NCBI GenBank assembly: GCA_035656095.1
Contig: DASRTE010000037.1
Location: 1-22,261, forward strand
Direction: 5' to 3'
From: DASRTE01 sp035656095
GTDB lineage: Bacteria > Actinomycetota > Actinomycetes > Jiangellales > Jiangellaceae
DNA length: 22,261 nucleotides
Part shown: positions 1 to 6,315 of the stretch, piece by piece
Position numbering within the stretch: position 1 is the first letter of the stretch
Layout of the letters: each line of letters begins with the position of its first letter
Translations under genes and position numbers: made by a program
Notes under the pieces: model-generated
Seen by the model: the letters and a program-made list of their open reading frames with translations, nothing else
What the model was told of the DNA's origin: nothing
Database searches by the model: none

Positions 1-737
1 TCGTCGTGGCGATCGTGCTGCTTGCCCTCGGTCTGTGGGCCGCCGCGTCGTGGGCGCTGCGATCCACGGAGAGCGACGCCGTGTCCATCGACGATTCGTA
101 CGACCGGGTCGAGATCGACGTCAGCGCCGGCGACATCGTGATCGAGGCCGGTTCGGGCGACGAGACCATCCTCGAGTGGCGCACCGAGGCGGGGCCGTTC
201 CGTGACGCCGACGTCAGCCACCGGGTGGACGGAGACCGGCTCGTCATCGACACCGGCTGCGATGGTGGCCTGCTGTCGCTCCCCCTCAGCTTCTGTCGCG
301 CCGACATCACTCTCTCCGTCCCGGCCGACGTGGACGTGGTGGCGGAGAGTTCAGCGGGCCAGGTGAGCGCGGACGGCCTCGAGGGTTCGGCGGACCTCGA
401 GTCCAGTGCCGGCGAGGTACGCGTCGACGATCACACCGGACGCCTGCGAGCACACTCGTCGGCCGGTGCGGTCATCGTCGACGGACTCGACTCGGACGAC
501 GCCGAGGTCAGCTCGAGTGCCGGTCGGGTCGAGGTCACCGCCATCGAGCCGCCGCAGAACCTGCGCGCGGAGTCGAGCGCCGGGAGGGTCACCGTGACCC
601 TGCCGGACGAGACCTACGACCTCGATGCGGACAGCAGTGCCGGCGACGTGACCATCGAGGTCGCCACCGACCCGGACTCCGAGTACCACGTCGAGGCCAC
701 CTCGAGTGCAGGCGACGTCACCGTCACCTCTGGTTGA
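1..737 (+). CDS. DUF4097-type beta-strand repeat protein with N-terminal membrane anchor (5' end cut by window)
   Basis: The reading frame is open to the window edge, so the true start lies upstream; the first in-frame start visible is GTG at 6. The visible N-terminus is a hydrophobic stretch (V-A-I-V-L-L-A-L-G-L-W-A-A) that looks like a membrane anchor. The rest is an acidic repeat protein in which the motif S-S-A-G recurs seven times at roughly 18-20 residue spacing, each followed by a short alternating beta-strand. This is the pattern of DUF4097/DUF4098 putative adhesin-like proteins, expected to form a beta-solenoid outside the membrane. It ends in TGA at 735-737, six bases before the inverted repeat of the downstream element. 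Family members are often encoded near PspC or sensor genes, but that context is outside the window. The family call is fairly secure; the function is unknown. Confidence 0.8.
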   Translation, partial: VVAIVLLALGLWAAASWALRSTESDAVSIDDSYDRVEIDVSAGDIVIEAGSGDETILEWRTEAGPFRDADVSHRVDGDRLVIDTGCDGGLLSLPLSFCRADITLSVPADVDVVAESSAGQVSADGLEGSADLESSAGEVRVDDHTGRLRAHSSAGAVIVDGLDSDDAEVSSSAGRVEVTAIEPPQNLRAESSAGRVTVTLPDETYDLDADSSAGDVTIEVATDPDSEYHVEATSSAGDVTVTSG

Positions 738-743
738 CCCTCC

Positions 744-820
744 CCGAATGATCACGTTAAGAGGGTCCCCATTGCCCTTGCCAGGTCTGCAGGCCTGGCA
801 AGGGCCGCACAGACCTGGCA
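744..820 (+). repeat. Left inverted repeat with subterminal CCCTTGCCAGGTCTG motif copies
   Basis: Positions 744-766 pair perfectly with 2039-2061. Inside this arm the 15-mer CCCTTGCCAGGTCTG stands at 775-789, an inverted copy of its first 11 bases at 794-804, and an inverted copy of its last 11 bases at 810-820. Two mutually exclusive 11-bp hairpins result: 775-785 with 794-804 (8-base loop), or 779-789 with 810-820. The hairpin starts 38 bp after the DUF4097 stop but has no T-run behind it, so I do not call it an intrinsic terminator. Confidence 0.75.
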
Positions 821-891
821 TCCGAAGAGCATTGGTACCGCAGCTTTTGCCGTCACCGATGACAGCACCGAGTCCCGTCTTCTGATGACGG

Positions 892-939
892 CCTGTCCAC
901 AGGTCGGCCGACGATCACTGTTCTGTCCACAGGGGTCGG
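892..939. promoter_or_regulatory. Two CTGTCCACAGG repeats 30 bp apart upstream of the AbiEi-like gene
   Basis: CTGTCCACAGG occurs at 893-903 and again at 923-933, both followed by a GTCGG word, giving a period of exactly 30 bp (about three helical turns). Each copy is a near-palindrome (CTGT-CC-ACAG). The position, 40-80 bp before the start codon and inside the inverted repeats, fits a tandem operator for the helix-turn-helix domain of the encoded protein; AbiEi-type antitoxins are known to bind repeats upstream of their own genes. The core TGTCCACA also resembles the actinobacterial DnaA box (TTGTCCACA), so replication-linked control is an alternative. The repeat is seen; the role is inferred. 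Confidence 0.4.
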
Positions 940-970
940 TCTCCGCCTTGCCGACTCGTTGCAGAGACCC

Positions 971-1945
971 ATGCTCGTGCTCATGGATCTTTGCCTCGCT
1001 GCCGTCTGTGCGGCGCAGGGCGGCGCCGTACTGCGTCGCCAGGCCCTCGCGGCCGGCATCTCCGACGACGAGATCAGCCGGCGGGTTCGTTCCGGTACAT
1101 GGACGGCGATCCGGCGTGGAGCATACGTCGACCGCAGCGCCTGGCTGGCCATGGATGACGCGGCTCGTCACCGGGCCCTCGTCCACGCCGTCGTCGCGAA
1201 TCTCGCTGGCCGCGTCGTTGTCAGCCACGCCTCGGCGGCCGTGCTGCTCGGCCTGCCCACATGGGGCCTCGATCTCTCCACCGTCCATGTGACGCGACCG
1301 CCGGGCGTGTCGACCCGAACCGAGGCGGGTGTGTGGCATCACGCTGCCCGGCTGCCGGACGACCAGGTCATCGAGATCGACGGCATTGCGGTCACACATC
1401 CGGCCCGCACCGTCGTCGACACAGCGCGCGTCACCGACTTCGAGCCGTCGGTGGTCGTTGCGGACGCGGCGCTCCGGTCTGACCTCACGACCGATGGCGA
1501 GCTGCTGTCGACCGTCGACCACATGCGGGATTGGCCGGGTGCCCGCAACGCGGGTCGCGTCGTCGAGTTCGCCGACGGGCGCGCCGAGAGTGTCGGCGAG
1601 TCGCGGGCGCGAATCTGCATCCACGCCGGCGGACTCCCCCGGCCCGATCTGCAGGTCGTCATCACCAGTGGCACGGGCGACTGGACAGCCCGGGTCGACT
1701 TCCTCTTCATGGAGCATCGGACGATCGGTGAGTTCGACGGAAGGGCCAAGTACGGTCGGCCGGACGGACGGGACGTCGATCCCGGCACGGCGGTCTGGCT
1801 CGAGAAGCTGCGCGAAGACCGGCTGCGCGAGATGGGATTCGAGGTCGTGCGCTTCATCTGGGCCGAGCTCAACCGACCAGATCTGGTCGCGCGCAGGTTC
1901 CGGCAGGCCTTCGCCCGCGCTGCTGCACAGCGCTCGCACACCTGA
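971..1945 (+). CDS. AbiEi-type HTH plus DUF559/Vsr-like endonuclease domain protein
   Basis: This 324-residue protein has an N-terminal helix-turn-helix of the AbiEi antitoxin type (residues about 11-55, A-A-Q-G-G...L-R-R-Q-A-L-A-A-G-I then R-R-G-A-Y). A middle AbiEi-like region follows (about 60-190, with S-H-A-S-A-A and H-P-A-R-T-V-V-D). The C-terminal domain resembles DUF559/Vsr-like PD-(D/E)xK nucleases. Candidate catalytic residues are E210, D243 (R-V-D-F), E254-F-D256 and K260, followed by the helix K-L-R-E-D-R-L-R-E-M-G-F and strand V-V-R-F-I-W. ATG 971 is chosen because it precedes the conserved helix; ATG 983 and TTG 959 are in-frame alternatives and no strong ribosome-binding site decides. 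No AbiEii toxin lies beside it. Such proteins are often annotated as type IV antitoxin-domain proteins in actinobacteria and occur in many copies per genome, which suits a self-spreading unit better than a true antitoxin. The family is well supported; the activity is not shown. Confidence 0.85.
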   Translation: MLVLMDLCLAAVCAAQGGAVLRRQALAAGISDDEISRRVRSGTWTAIRRGAYVDRSAWLAMDDAARHRALVHAVVANLAGRVVVSHASAAVLLGLPTWGLDLSTVHVTRPPGVSTRTEAGVWHHAARLPDDQVIEIDGIAVTHPARTVVDTARVTDFEPSVVVADAALRSDLTTDGELLSTVDHMRDWPGARNAGRVVEFADGRAESVGESRARICIHAGGLPRPDLQVVITSGTGDWTARVDFLFMEHRTIGEFDGRAKYGRPDGRDVDPGTAVWLEKLREDRLREMGFEVVRFIWAELNRPDLVARRFRQAFARAAAQRSHT

Positions 1946-1980
1946 GGCGCGGCCCGTCCTCCAGCCGCCGTCGCGGAGGT

Positions 1981-2061
1981 CCCTTGCCAGGTCTGTGATG
2001 CCCTTGCCCTGTCTGCAGACGTGGTGACGGCCGGGCACACCCTCTTAACGTGATCATTCGG
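1981..2061 (-). repeat. Right inverted repeat with a 20-bp-period subterminal motif
   Basis: Positions 2039-2061 are the perfect inverted partner of 744-766, and 1985-2038 continue as an imperfect match to the left arm. The inner part holds the exact 15-mer CCCTTGCCAGGTCTG at 1981-1995 and a 13/15 copy (CCCTTGCCCTGTCTG) at 2001-2015, so the motif repeats with a 20-bp period. The second copy runs into the perfect 10-bp palindrome GTCTGCAGAC at 2011-2020. Outside the arm, GGGAGGG at 2066-2072 mirrors CCCTCC at 738-743, so the inverted match may extend a little further with a small gap. Confidence 0.75.
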
Positions 2062-2113
2062 CGCCGGGAGGGCCGCCCGCACCGCGGAGTGATCCTCGGT
2101 GTCCGGGAACGTG

Positions 2114-2142
2114 TTGAAGTCGGACAGGGTGCTCTCTAGGTT
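2114..2142 (+). promoter_or_regulatory. Probable housekeeping-sigma promoter of the redox operon
   Basis: A -35-like TTGAAG at 2114-2119 and a -10-like TAGGTT at 2137-2142 are separated by 17 bp, which predicts a start near 2149. The transcript would carry the strong GAGGAGGGA ribosome-binding site at 2162-2170 ahead of ATG 2173. The -35 box begins about 52 bp outside the right inverted repeat, so the upstream element leaves this promoter intact. Confidence 0.5.
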
Positions 2143-2172
2143 GACATCCAGGCACTCCGGTGAGGAGGGAGC

Positions 2173-3456
2173 ATGGCCGACGTCCCTGCATCTGCCGGCC
2201 CGGTCCCCGTCACGCCCGCCCCCGACGGTGACGGCAACGGCCACGGCGGGCCCGCGCAGACGCAGGAGTTCATCGCCGAATGGCGCAATGCCGCCTACAA
2301 CTGCTTCTCCTCCGGCCACAAGTTCTGCCGCGAGGTCTGTCCCGTCACCCAGGTGACACGTAACGACACATGGACGCCGACGGCCTTCCACGCCAACGTC
2401 GTCGCGATGGAGCAGGGCGAGCTGACCGTCGAGGACGTCGCGGCCGACTACGTCAACTGCACCCAGTGCGGTGCCTGTGAGCTGCGGTGCCCGAACACGC
2501 TGTTCACCGGCGACTTCTACCGGTTCCGCACCCGCACGGTCGACCTGGTCAAGGCCGTGCGGGCCCTCGCCGTCGACAGCGGTGTCCACCAGCCGGCCTG
2601 GCAGCGCTGGAACCAGCTCACCGACGAGCGCACCCACGAGCCCGTGCTCGGCGACGCCGGGGTGAGCCAGGAGCACGTGCGCGACTGGGCCGACGGGCTC
2701 CACATCCCCGTCGGTGGCCAGACCATCCTGTTCGTCGACTGCGAGGCCGCCTTCTACCGCACCTCGGTGCCCCGAGCCGTCGCGCAGATCCTGCAGCACG
2801 CCGGTGTCGACTTCGGGCTCATGCAGGAACAGTGGTGCTGCGGGGGGCCGGCAGCGGAGATGGGCTACGTCGATCAGGCCCGCCGTTTCGCCGAGCACAA
2901 CCTCGCGAACTGGCGTGCCGTCGGAGCGTCGCGGATCCTGGTCCTCGACCCGCACGACTACGTCAGCTTCACCGAGGACTACCCGAAGTTCTTCGGCGCG
3001 GACTTCGACCTGGAGATCGTGCTCGTCGTCGAGTTGTTCGCCGAGTTGATCCGTGACGGCAGGCTCACGCCCTCGGTTCCCGTCCGGCGCTCGGTCACCT
3101 ATCACGACCCGTGCCGACTCAACAAACGCAAGGGCATCTGGCAGGAGCCGCGCGAGGTGCTCCGGGCGATTCCCGGACTCGACTTCACCGATGTCGACCG
3201 CGTTACGCAGTGGTCCTACTGCTCCGGGGCCGGAGGCGGCCTCGGCATCGAGAAGCCGGAACTGACCGCCGCGATCAGCGACGACCGCATGGACAAGGCG
3301 GCCGCTCTCGGCGTCGACACGCTGGTCAGCGCCTGCCCGTGGTCCGAGCGTCCGCTGTCGGTGGCCGGCGGCAAACGCGACATCGACGTCGTCGACATCC
3401 ACGAGATTCTCGCCGAATCCCTCGGCATCGAGGTCGGGGGGAGGCAGGGAACGTGA
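2173..3456 (+). CDS. GlcF/HdrB-like iron-sulfur (two CCG domains) oxidoreductase subunit with degenerate ligand motifs
   Basis: This 427-residue protein has the layout of the Fe-S subunit of glycolate/lactate-type dehydrogenases: a ferredoxin-like N-terminal domain and two CCG domains. The second ferredoxin motif is complete (C96-x2-C99-x2-C102-x3-C106-P). The first is not: only C52 and C56 sit in register, with H49 and S46 at the other expected positions and an extra C44. CCG domain 1 has C190 and W-C222-C223-G-G, but the closing C-x2-C is D259-P-H-D262. CCG domain 2 has H-D-P-C314, then C350-S351-G where C-C-G is usual, and C388-P-W-S391 where C-x2-C is usual. It probably passes electrons from the next gene's FAD enzyme to a quinone or other carrier, with a reduced cluster set. 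GAGGAGGGA precedes ATG 2173. The next gene overlaps its stop by 4 bp. The substrate is unknown. Confidence 0.85.
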   Translation: MADVPASAGPVPVTPAPDGDGNGHGGPAQTQEFIAEWRNAAYNCFSSGHKFCREVCPVTQVTRNDTWTPTAFHANVVAMEQGELTVEDVAADYVNCTQCGACELRCPNTLFTGDFYRFRTRTVDLVKAVRALAVDSGVHQPAWQRWNQLTDERTHEPVLGDAGVSQEHVRDWADGLHIPVGGQTILFVDCEAAFYRTSVPRAVAQILQHAGVDFGLMQEQWCCGGPAAEMGYVDQARRFAEHNLANWRAVGASRILVLDPHDYVSFTEDYPKFFGADFDLEIVLVVELFAELIRDGRLTPSVPVRRSVTYHDPCRLNKRKGIWQEPREVLRAIPGLDFTDVDRVTQWSYCSGAGGGLGIEKPELTAAISDDRMDKAAALGVDTLVSACPWSERPLSVAGGKRDIDVVDIHEILAESLGIEVGGRQGT

Positions 3457-4967
3457 CGATCGCGCCGCCGCTCGCCGACGAGGTCGTCGAAGAGCTCGTC
3501 CACGTCCTCGGCACGGAACACGTGCACACCTCCAAGACCGCCCGGATGGCCCGCGCCCGCGTCCCGGCACCGTTCCCGGTGCACCGGTGGGCGGACTACG
3601 TGCCGGATCTCGTCGTCACTCCTGTCACCACCGAGGAGGTCGCCGAGGTCGTCCGGCTCGCGAACCGGTACCGCATCCCGCTGGTTCCCCGGGACGGCGG
3701 GACCGGACTCACCGACGGGGCCCGACCCGAGCGGCGCGGGATCGTCGTGGACGTCAAGCGCATGAACCAGATCGAGGAGATCGACCTGGACAACCGCACG
3801 TGCACGGTCGGTGTCGGCATCAACATGCTCAAGCTCAACGAGGTGCTCGGAGTACACGGGCTGATCTACCCGGACAACCCGGCGTCGTACCCGTGCTCCC
3901 TCGTGGGAGGTCGCATCGGCACCAGCGGCTGGTCGCTGGTCGGCGCCCGGTTCGGGCACTCGCGCGACCTCGTGCTGAGCTTCGACATGGTGCTGCCGAC
4001 CGGCGATGTCATCACCGTGGGCGACGGTGGCGGGCGCAAGGTGACCAAGAGCTCCACCGGCTACCAGCTCAAGCACCTGTTCATGGGCCACCAGGGCACG
4101 CTGGGCATCGCCACCCGTGCCACGCTCAAGCTGTATCCCAAGCCGGAGGCGGAGTTCTCACCGTTCTGGGCGTTCGAAGACTTCGACGACGCCTACCGCA
4201 CGCTCAAGCATCTGAGCCAGGCCGGCATCGCGACCTTCGCCGGCGCGGTGCTGTTCGACGAGTGGAAGGTCGCCTACCTCCGCCGCGACGACGAGGCGTA
4301 CATCCCCCAACCCGGTGACGTGCGCTCGCTGGTCTGTGCCGTCGCGTACGGCAACGAGGACGAGGTGCGGGCCGGTGGCAAGCGGCTGATGCGCATCGCC
4401 CGCGACAACGGCGCCCGCTACCTCGGCGACGAGATCTCCGAGGGCGACTGGGCAGCCCGCCACGACCGCTACGCCACACCCCTGCACGGCCGTACGCGGG
4501 ACGGTCAGGTGGTGCCGATGAGCTGGCACTGCGAGGACTCCGCCATCAGCTACACCGAACTGCCGGCGGTCAAGGACAAGTGGCACGCGATCGCGGCGCG
4601 GCTGCGTGAGCGCTTCGACGCCTTCGACGACTGGGGGATGTTCTTCTACACCAGCGGCGACACCGGCACGGACTTCCTCACCGAGATCGACATCGGCATC
4701 TGGGAGCAGCGTCTCGACGACGAGATGTGGTCGGCCTGGGTGGAGGCCAAACGCGACATCGCCGCCGTCGCGGTAGAACACGGCGGATCCATCTCCGCCT
4801 GCCACGGCGCCTGTCGCGAGGGCGAGGTCGACCTCGTGCCGATGGAGCTGGGCGGCGGGTACGACGTGATGCTCAAGGTCAAGCGCGCACTCGACCCGAC
4901 CAACATCATGAACCCGGGCAAGTACGGCCTCGACCGCGCCTACGAGGGCGAGGTGAGTGCCCGGTGA
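3453..4967 (+). CDS. GlcD-type FAD-binding oxidoreductase (PCMH FAD domain plus FAD-oxidase C-terminal domain)
   Basis: GTG 3453 overlaps the upstream TGA in a GTGA, indicating translational coupling; the product is 504 residues. The N-terminal FAD-binding (PCMH/VAO) domain is clear: V-T-P-V-T-T-E-E-V at about 56-64, P-R-D-G-G-T-G-L-T-D-G-A at about 79-90, G-T-S-G-W-S at about 156-161, then L-P-T-G-D and the K-S-S-T-G-Y-Q-L...G-T-L-G-I segment at about 199-219. The C-terminus has G-G-S-I-S-A-C-H-G and D-P-T-N-I-M-N-P-G-K-Y-G, typical of FAD-linked oxidase C-terminal domains. It resembles glycolate/D-lactate dehydrogenase subunit GlcD and alkyl-dihydroxyacetonephosphate synthase. Pairing with the GlcF-like gene suggests a 2-hydroxyacid-type dehydrogenase, but nothing in the sequence fixes the substrate. 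Confidence 0.88.
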   Translation: MTIAPPLADEVVEELVHVLGTEHVHTSKTARMARARVPAPFPVHRWADYVPDLVVTPVTTEEVAEVVRLANRYRIPLVPRDGGTGLTDGARPERRGIVVDVKRMNQIEEIDLDNRTCTVGVGINMLKLNEVLGVHGLIYPDNPASYPCSLVGGRIGTSGWSLVGARFGHSRDLVLSFDMVLPTGDVITVGDGGGRKVTKSSTGYQLKHLFMGHQGTLGIATRATLKLYPKPEAEFSPFWAFEDFDDAYRTLKHLSQAGIATFAGAVLFDEWKVAYLRRDDEAYIPQPGDVRSLVCAVAYGNEDEVRAGGKRLMRIARDNGARYLGDEISEGDWAARHDRYATPLHGRTRDGQVVPMSWHCEDSAISYTELPAVKDKWHAIAARLRERFDAFDDWGMFFYTSGDTGTDFLTEIDIGIWEQRLDDEMWSAWVEAKRDIAAVAVEHGGSISACHGACREGEVDLVPMELGGGYDVMLKVKRALDPTNIMNPGKYGLDRAYEGEVSAR

Positions 4968-5224
4968 AGGGCTACCGGTACGCGGACGAGCACGAGCCAC
5001 CGCAGGCGAAACAGGTCACCGAGACGACCATCACCCGTTTCGAGCACGTGTACGAGGTCGACCCCGACCTCATGACCGAGCACGTCACCCAGCAGACGTT
5101 CCCCAACTGGGACACCCTGCGCATCGTCCACAGCCGCCACGACCACCTCGACTGGATGCACCGGCACTGGGCCGGGACCGTCATCTCCGGCGAGCAGGTC
5201 CTCCGCGAGCTCGACGAACCGTAG
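4964..5224 (+). CDS. Unknown 86-residue protein coupled to the FAD enzyme
   Basis: GTG 4964 overlaps the TGA of the FAD enzyme (GTGA), and the frame ends in TAG at 5222-5224. The product has no cysteine, no signal peptide and no membrane segment. It is rich in His, Trp, Glu and Asp: there are seven histidines, with the cluster H-S-R-H-D-H-L-D-W-M-H-R-H-W at about 56-69. I do not recognise the family. The overlaps, and RBS-spaced linkage to the LLM gene 17 bp on, make it a true operon member rather than a chance frame. A small accessory or assembly subunit of the redox enzyme is a guess; metal binding by the His cluster is possible. Confidence 0.65.
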   Translation: MKGYRYADEHEPPQAKQVTETTITRFEHVYEVDPDLMTEHVTQQTFPNWDTLRIVHSRHDHLDWMHRHWAGTVISGEQVLRELDEP

Positions 5225-5241
5225 GACCGAGAGGAGCCCCG

Positions 5242-6291
5242 ATGAGGTTCAGCTACTGCATGCTTCCCGACTACCCGCTCGAGGAGTCCCTGGCCTCGAT
5301 CCGGCTCGCCGACGAGCTGGGGTTCTACGCCTGCTATGCGGCCGACGAGACCTGGCACAAGGACCTCTGGTTGCTGTTCGCCGCCGCCGCGGGGCAGACC
5401 GAGCAGATCCGGTTCGGACCCAGCGTGTCCACCGTCGTGCTGCGCGAACCGACGCTGATCGCCCAGGCCGCCGCGACACTGGACGAGCTCAGCTCGGGCC
5501 GGGCCGAGGTCGCGCTGTCGTCGGGCAACTTCGGCCTGCTCGCCCAGTACGGCATCGACTGGTCGACGACGAAGCCGCTGTCCCGAGTCAAGGAGGGCCT
5601 GTACGTCGTACGCACGCTGCTCGACGACGGTGCCATCACCTTCGACGGAGAGTTCTTCCACTACAGCGGCCTGTTCACCTTCGCGCGCCCGGTGCAGGAG
5701 CACCTGCCGATCAAGATCGGCGCCATGCGGGGGCCGAAGTCCTTCGAGCTCGCCGGCGAGCTGTCCGACGGTTGCCACCACGCGCTGAGCTACACCCGCG
5801 AGGCCTACGACTACGCGGTCGAGCATTTCCGGATCGGCGCGGAGCGTGCGGGCAAGGACTGGACCACTCTCGACATGGCAGCCTGGGTCGTCGTCGCGGT
5901 CGGCAAGGACTCCGCGGCCGCGAAGCAGGCTGCCCGCAGCATGGTCGGCATCTACGCATCGTCCATGCCGGCCGAGCAGCTCCAGCGCAACGGAGTCGAC
6001 CCGGACGAGCTCAAGCCGATCATCGACGCGATCGTCGGAGGCGACCTCGCCCGGGGCATCGAGCTGACCTCGGCCGAGTTGGCCGACCGGCTGTCGGTCT
6101 CCGGCACGCCCGACGAGGTGACCGAGAAGATCAAGACCGAGATCGAGCCGAGCGGCGTCAACCACATCGTGGCCGCCATCACCGACGCCTCGTTGGTGAA
6201 TGCGTTCACCGGGATGTCCCTCGACGGCGTCGCCACCGTCGACGAGCAGCTGCGCCTCCTGCACGACGAGGTGGTGCCGGCATTCAGCTGA
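5242..6291 (+). CDS. LLM-class flavin/F420-dependent oxidoreductase
   Basis: This 349-residue protein is a luciferase-like (bacterial luciferase / Mer-like) TIM-barrel oxidoreductase. Diagnostic stretches are R-L-A-D-E-L-G-F-Y near residue 25, I-R-F-G-P-S-V-S-T-V-V-L-R-E-P-T near 55-70, L-D-E-L-S-S-G-R near 80, L-S-R-V-K-E-G-L near 115 and the P-I-K-I-G-A-M-R-G-P loop near 155. The C-terminus V-S-G-T-P-D-E-V-T-E-K-I is also typical. The closest style is the F420-dependent methylenetetrahydromethanopterin-reductase-like group common in actinobacteria, so F420 is more likely than FMN, but no cofactor-specific residue settles it. A GAGGAG ribosome-binding site lies at 5231-5236 before ATG 5242. 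It ends the operon, converging on gatB with only 24 bp between the stops; that gap holds the palindrome TCCTCGAGGA (6292-6301). Confidence 0.88.
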   Translation: MRFSYCMLPDYPLEESLASIRLADELGFYACYAADETWHKDLWLLFAAAAGQTEQIRFGPSVSTVVLREPTLIAQAAATLDELSSGRAEVALSSGNFGLLAQYGIDWSTTKPLSRVKEGLYVVRTLLDDGAITFDGEFFHYSGLFTFARPVQEHLPIKIGAMRGPKSFELAGELSDGCHHALSYTREAYDYAVEHFRIGAERAGKDWTTLDMAAWVVVAVGKDSAAAKQAARSMVGIYASSMPAEQLQRNGVDPDELKPIIDAIVGGDLARGIELTSAELADRLSVSGTPDEVTEKIKTEIEPSGVNHIVAAITDASLVNAFTGMSLDGVATVDEQLRLLHDEVVPAFS

Positions 6292-6315
6292 TCCTCGAGG
6301 ACAGTCGACCGACCG

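Larger units (their letters stand above)
744..2061. mobile_element. Putative single-gene element with 23-bp perfect / about 77-bp imperfect terminal inverted repeats
   Basis: A 23-bp sequence beginning CCGAATGATCACG at 744-766 is repeated exactly, in inverted orientation, at 2039-2061. The match continues inward without gaps to 820 on the left and 1985 on the right, about 62 of 77 positions by hand. The only gene between the repeats is the AbiEi/DUF559 gene at 971-1945. The unit is about 1.3 kb and sits between the DUF4097 gene and the promoter of the redox operon. No transposase, integrase or partner toxin is inside. No direct target duplication is visible: the left flank reads GACCCTCC and the right flank CGCCGGGAGGG. 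The repeats are read directly from the sequence; mobility is inference. Alternatives are a non-autonomous element moved in trans, a homing-endonuclease-like cassette, or a paired regulatory hairpin. Confidence 0.6.

Noticed and set aside
775..804. Perfect 11-bp hairpin after the DUF4097 gene as an intrinsic terminator
   Set aside because: No T-run follows on the plus strand, and the hairpin belongs to the inverted-repeat arm with motif copies repeated at the other end.
971..1945. A complete type IV toxin-antitoxin system (AbiEi with AbiEii)
   Set aside because: No nucleotidyltransferase toxin gene lies on either side, and the C-terminal half is nuclease-like.
752..2038. Long open frames on the minus strand opposite the AbiEi-like gene
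   Set aside because: They are high-GC shadow frames with low-complexity Arg/Asp composition and no recognisable domain; the plus-strand frame has clear family motifs.
1339..3570. 743-codon minus-strand open frame over the Fe-S gene
   Set aside because: It is antisense to two confidently identified genes and has shadow-type composition.
2160..4967. Firm naming of the operon as glycolate oxidase glcDF
   Set aside because: Degenerate Fe-S ligands, the absence of glcE and the unusual small-protein and LLM partners leave the substrate open.
6292..6301. TCCTCGAGGA palindrome between LLM and gatB stops as a bidirectional terminator
   Set aside because: It is a 10-bp palindrome without a loop or T-run; too little to call.
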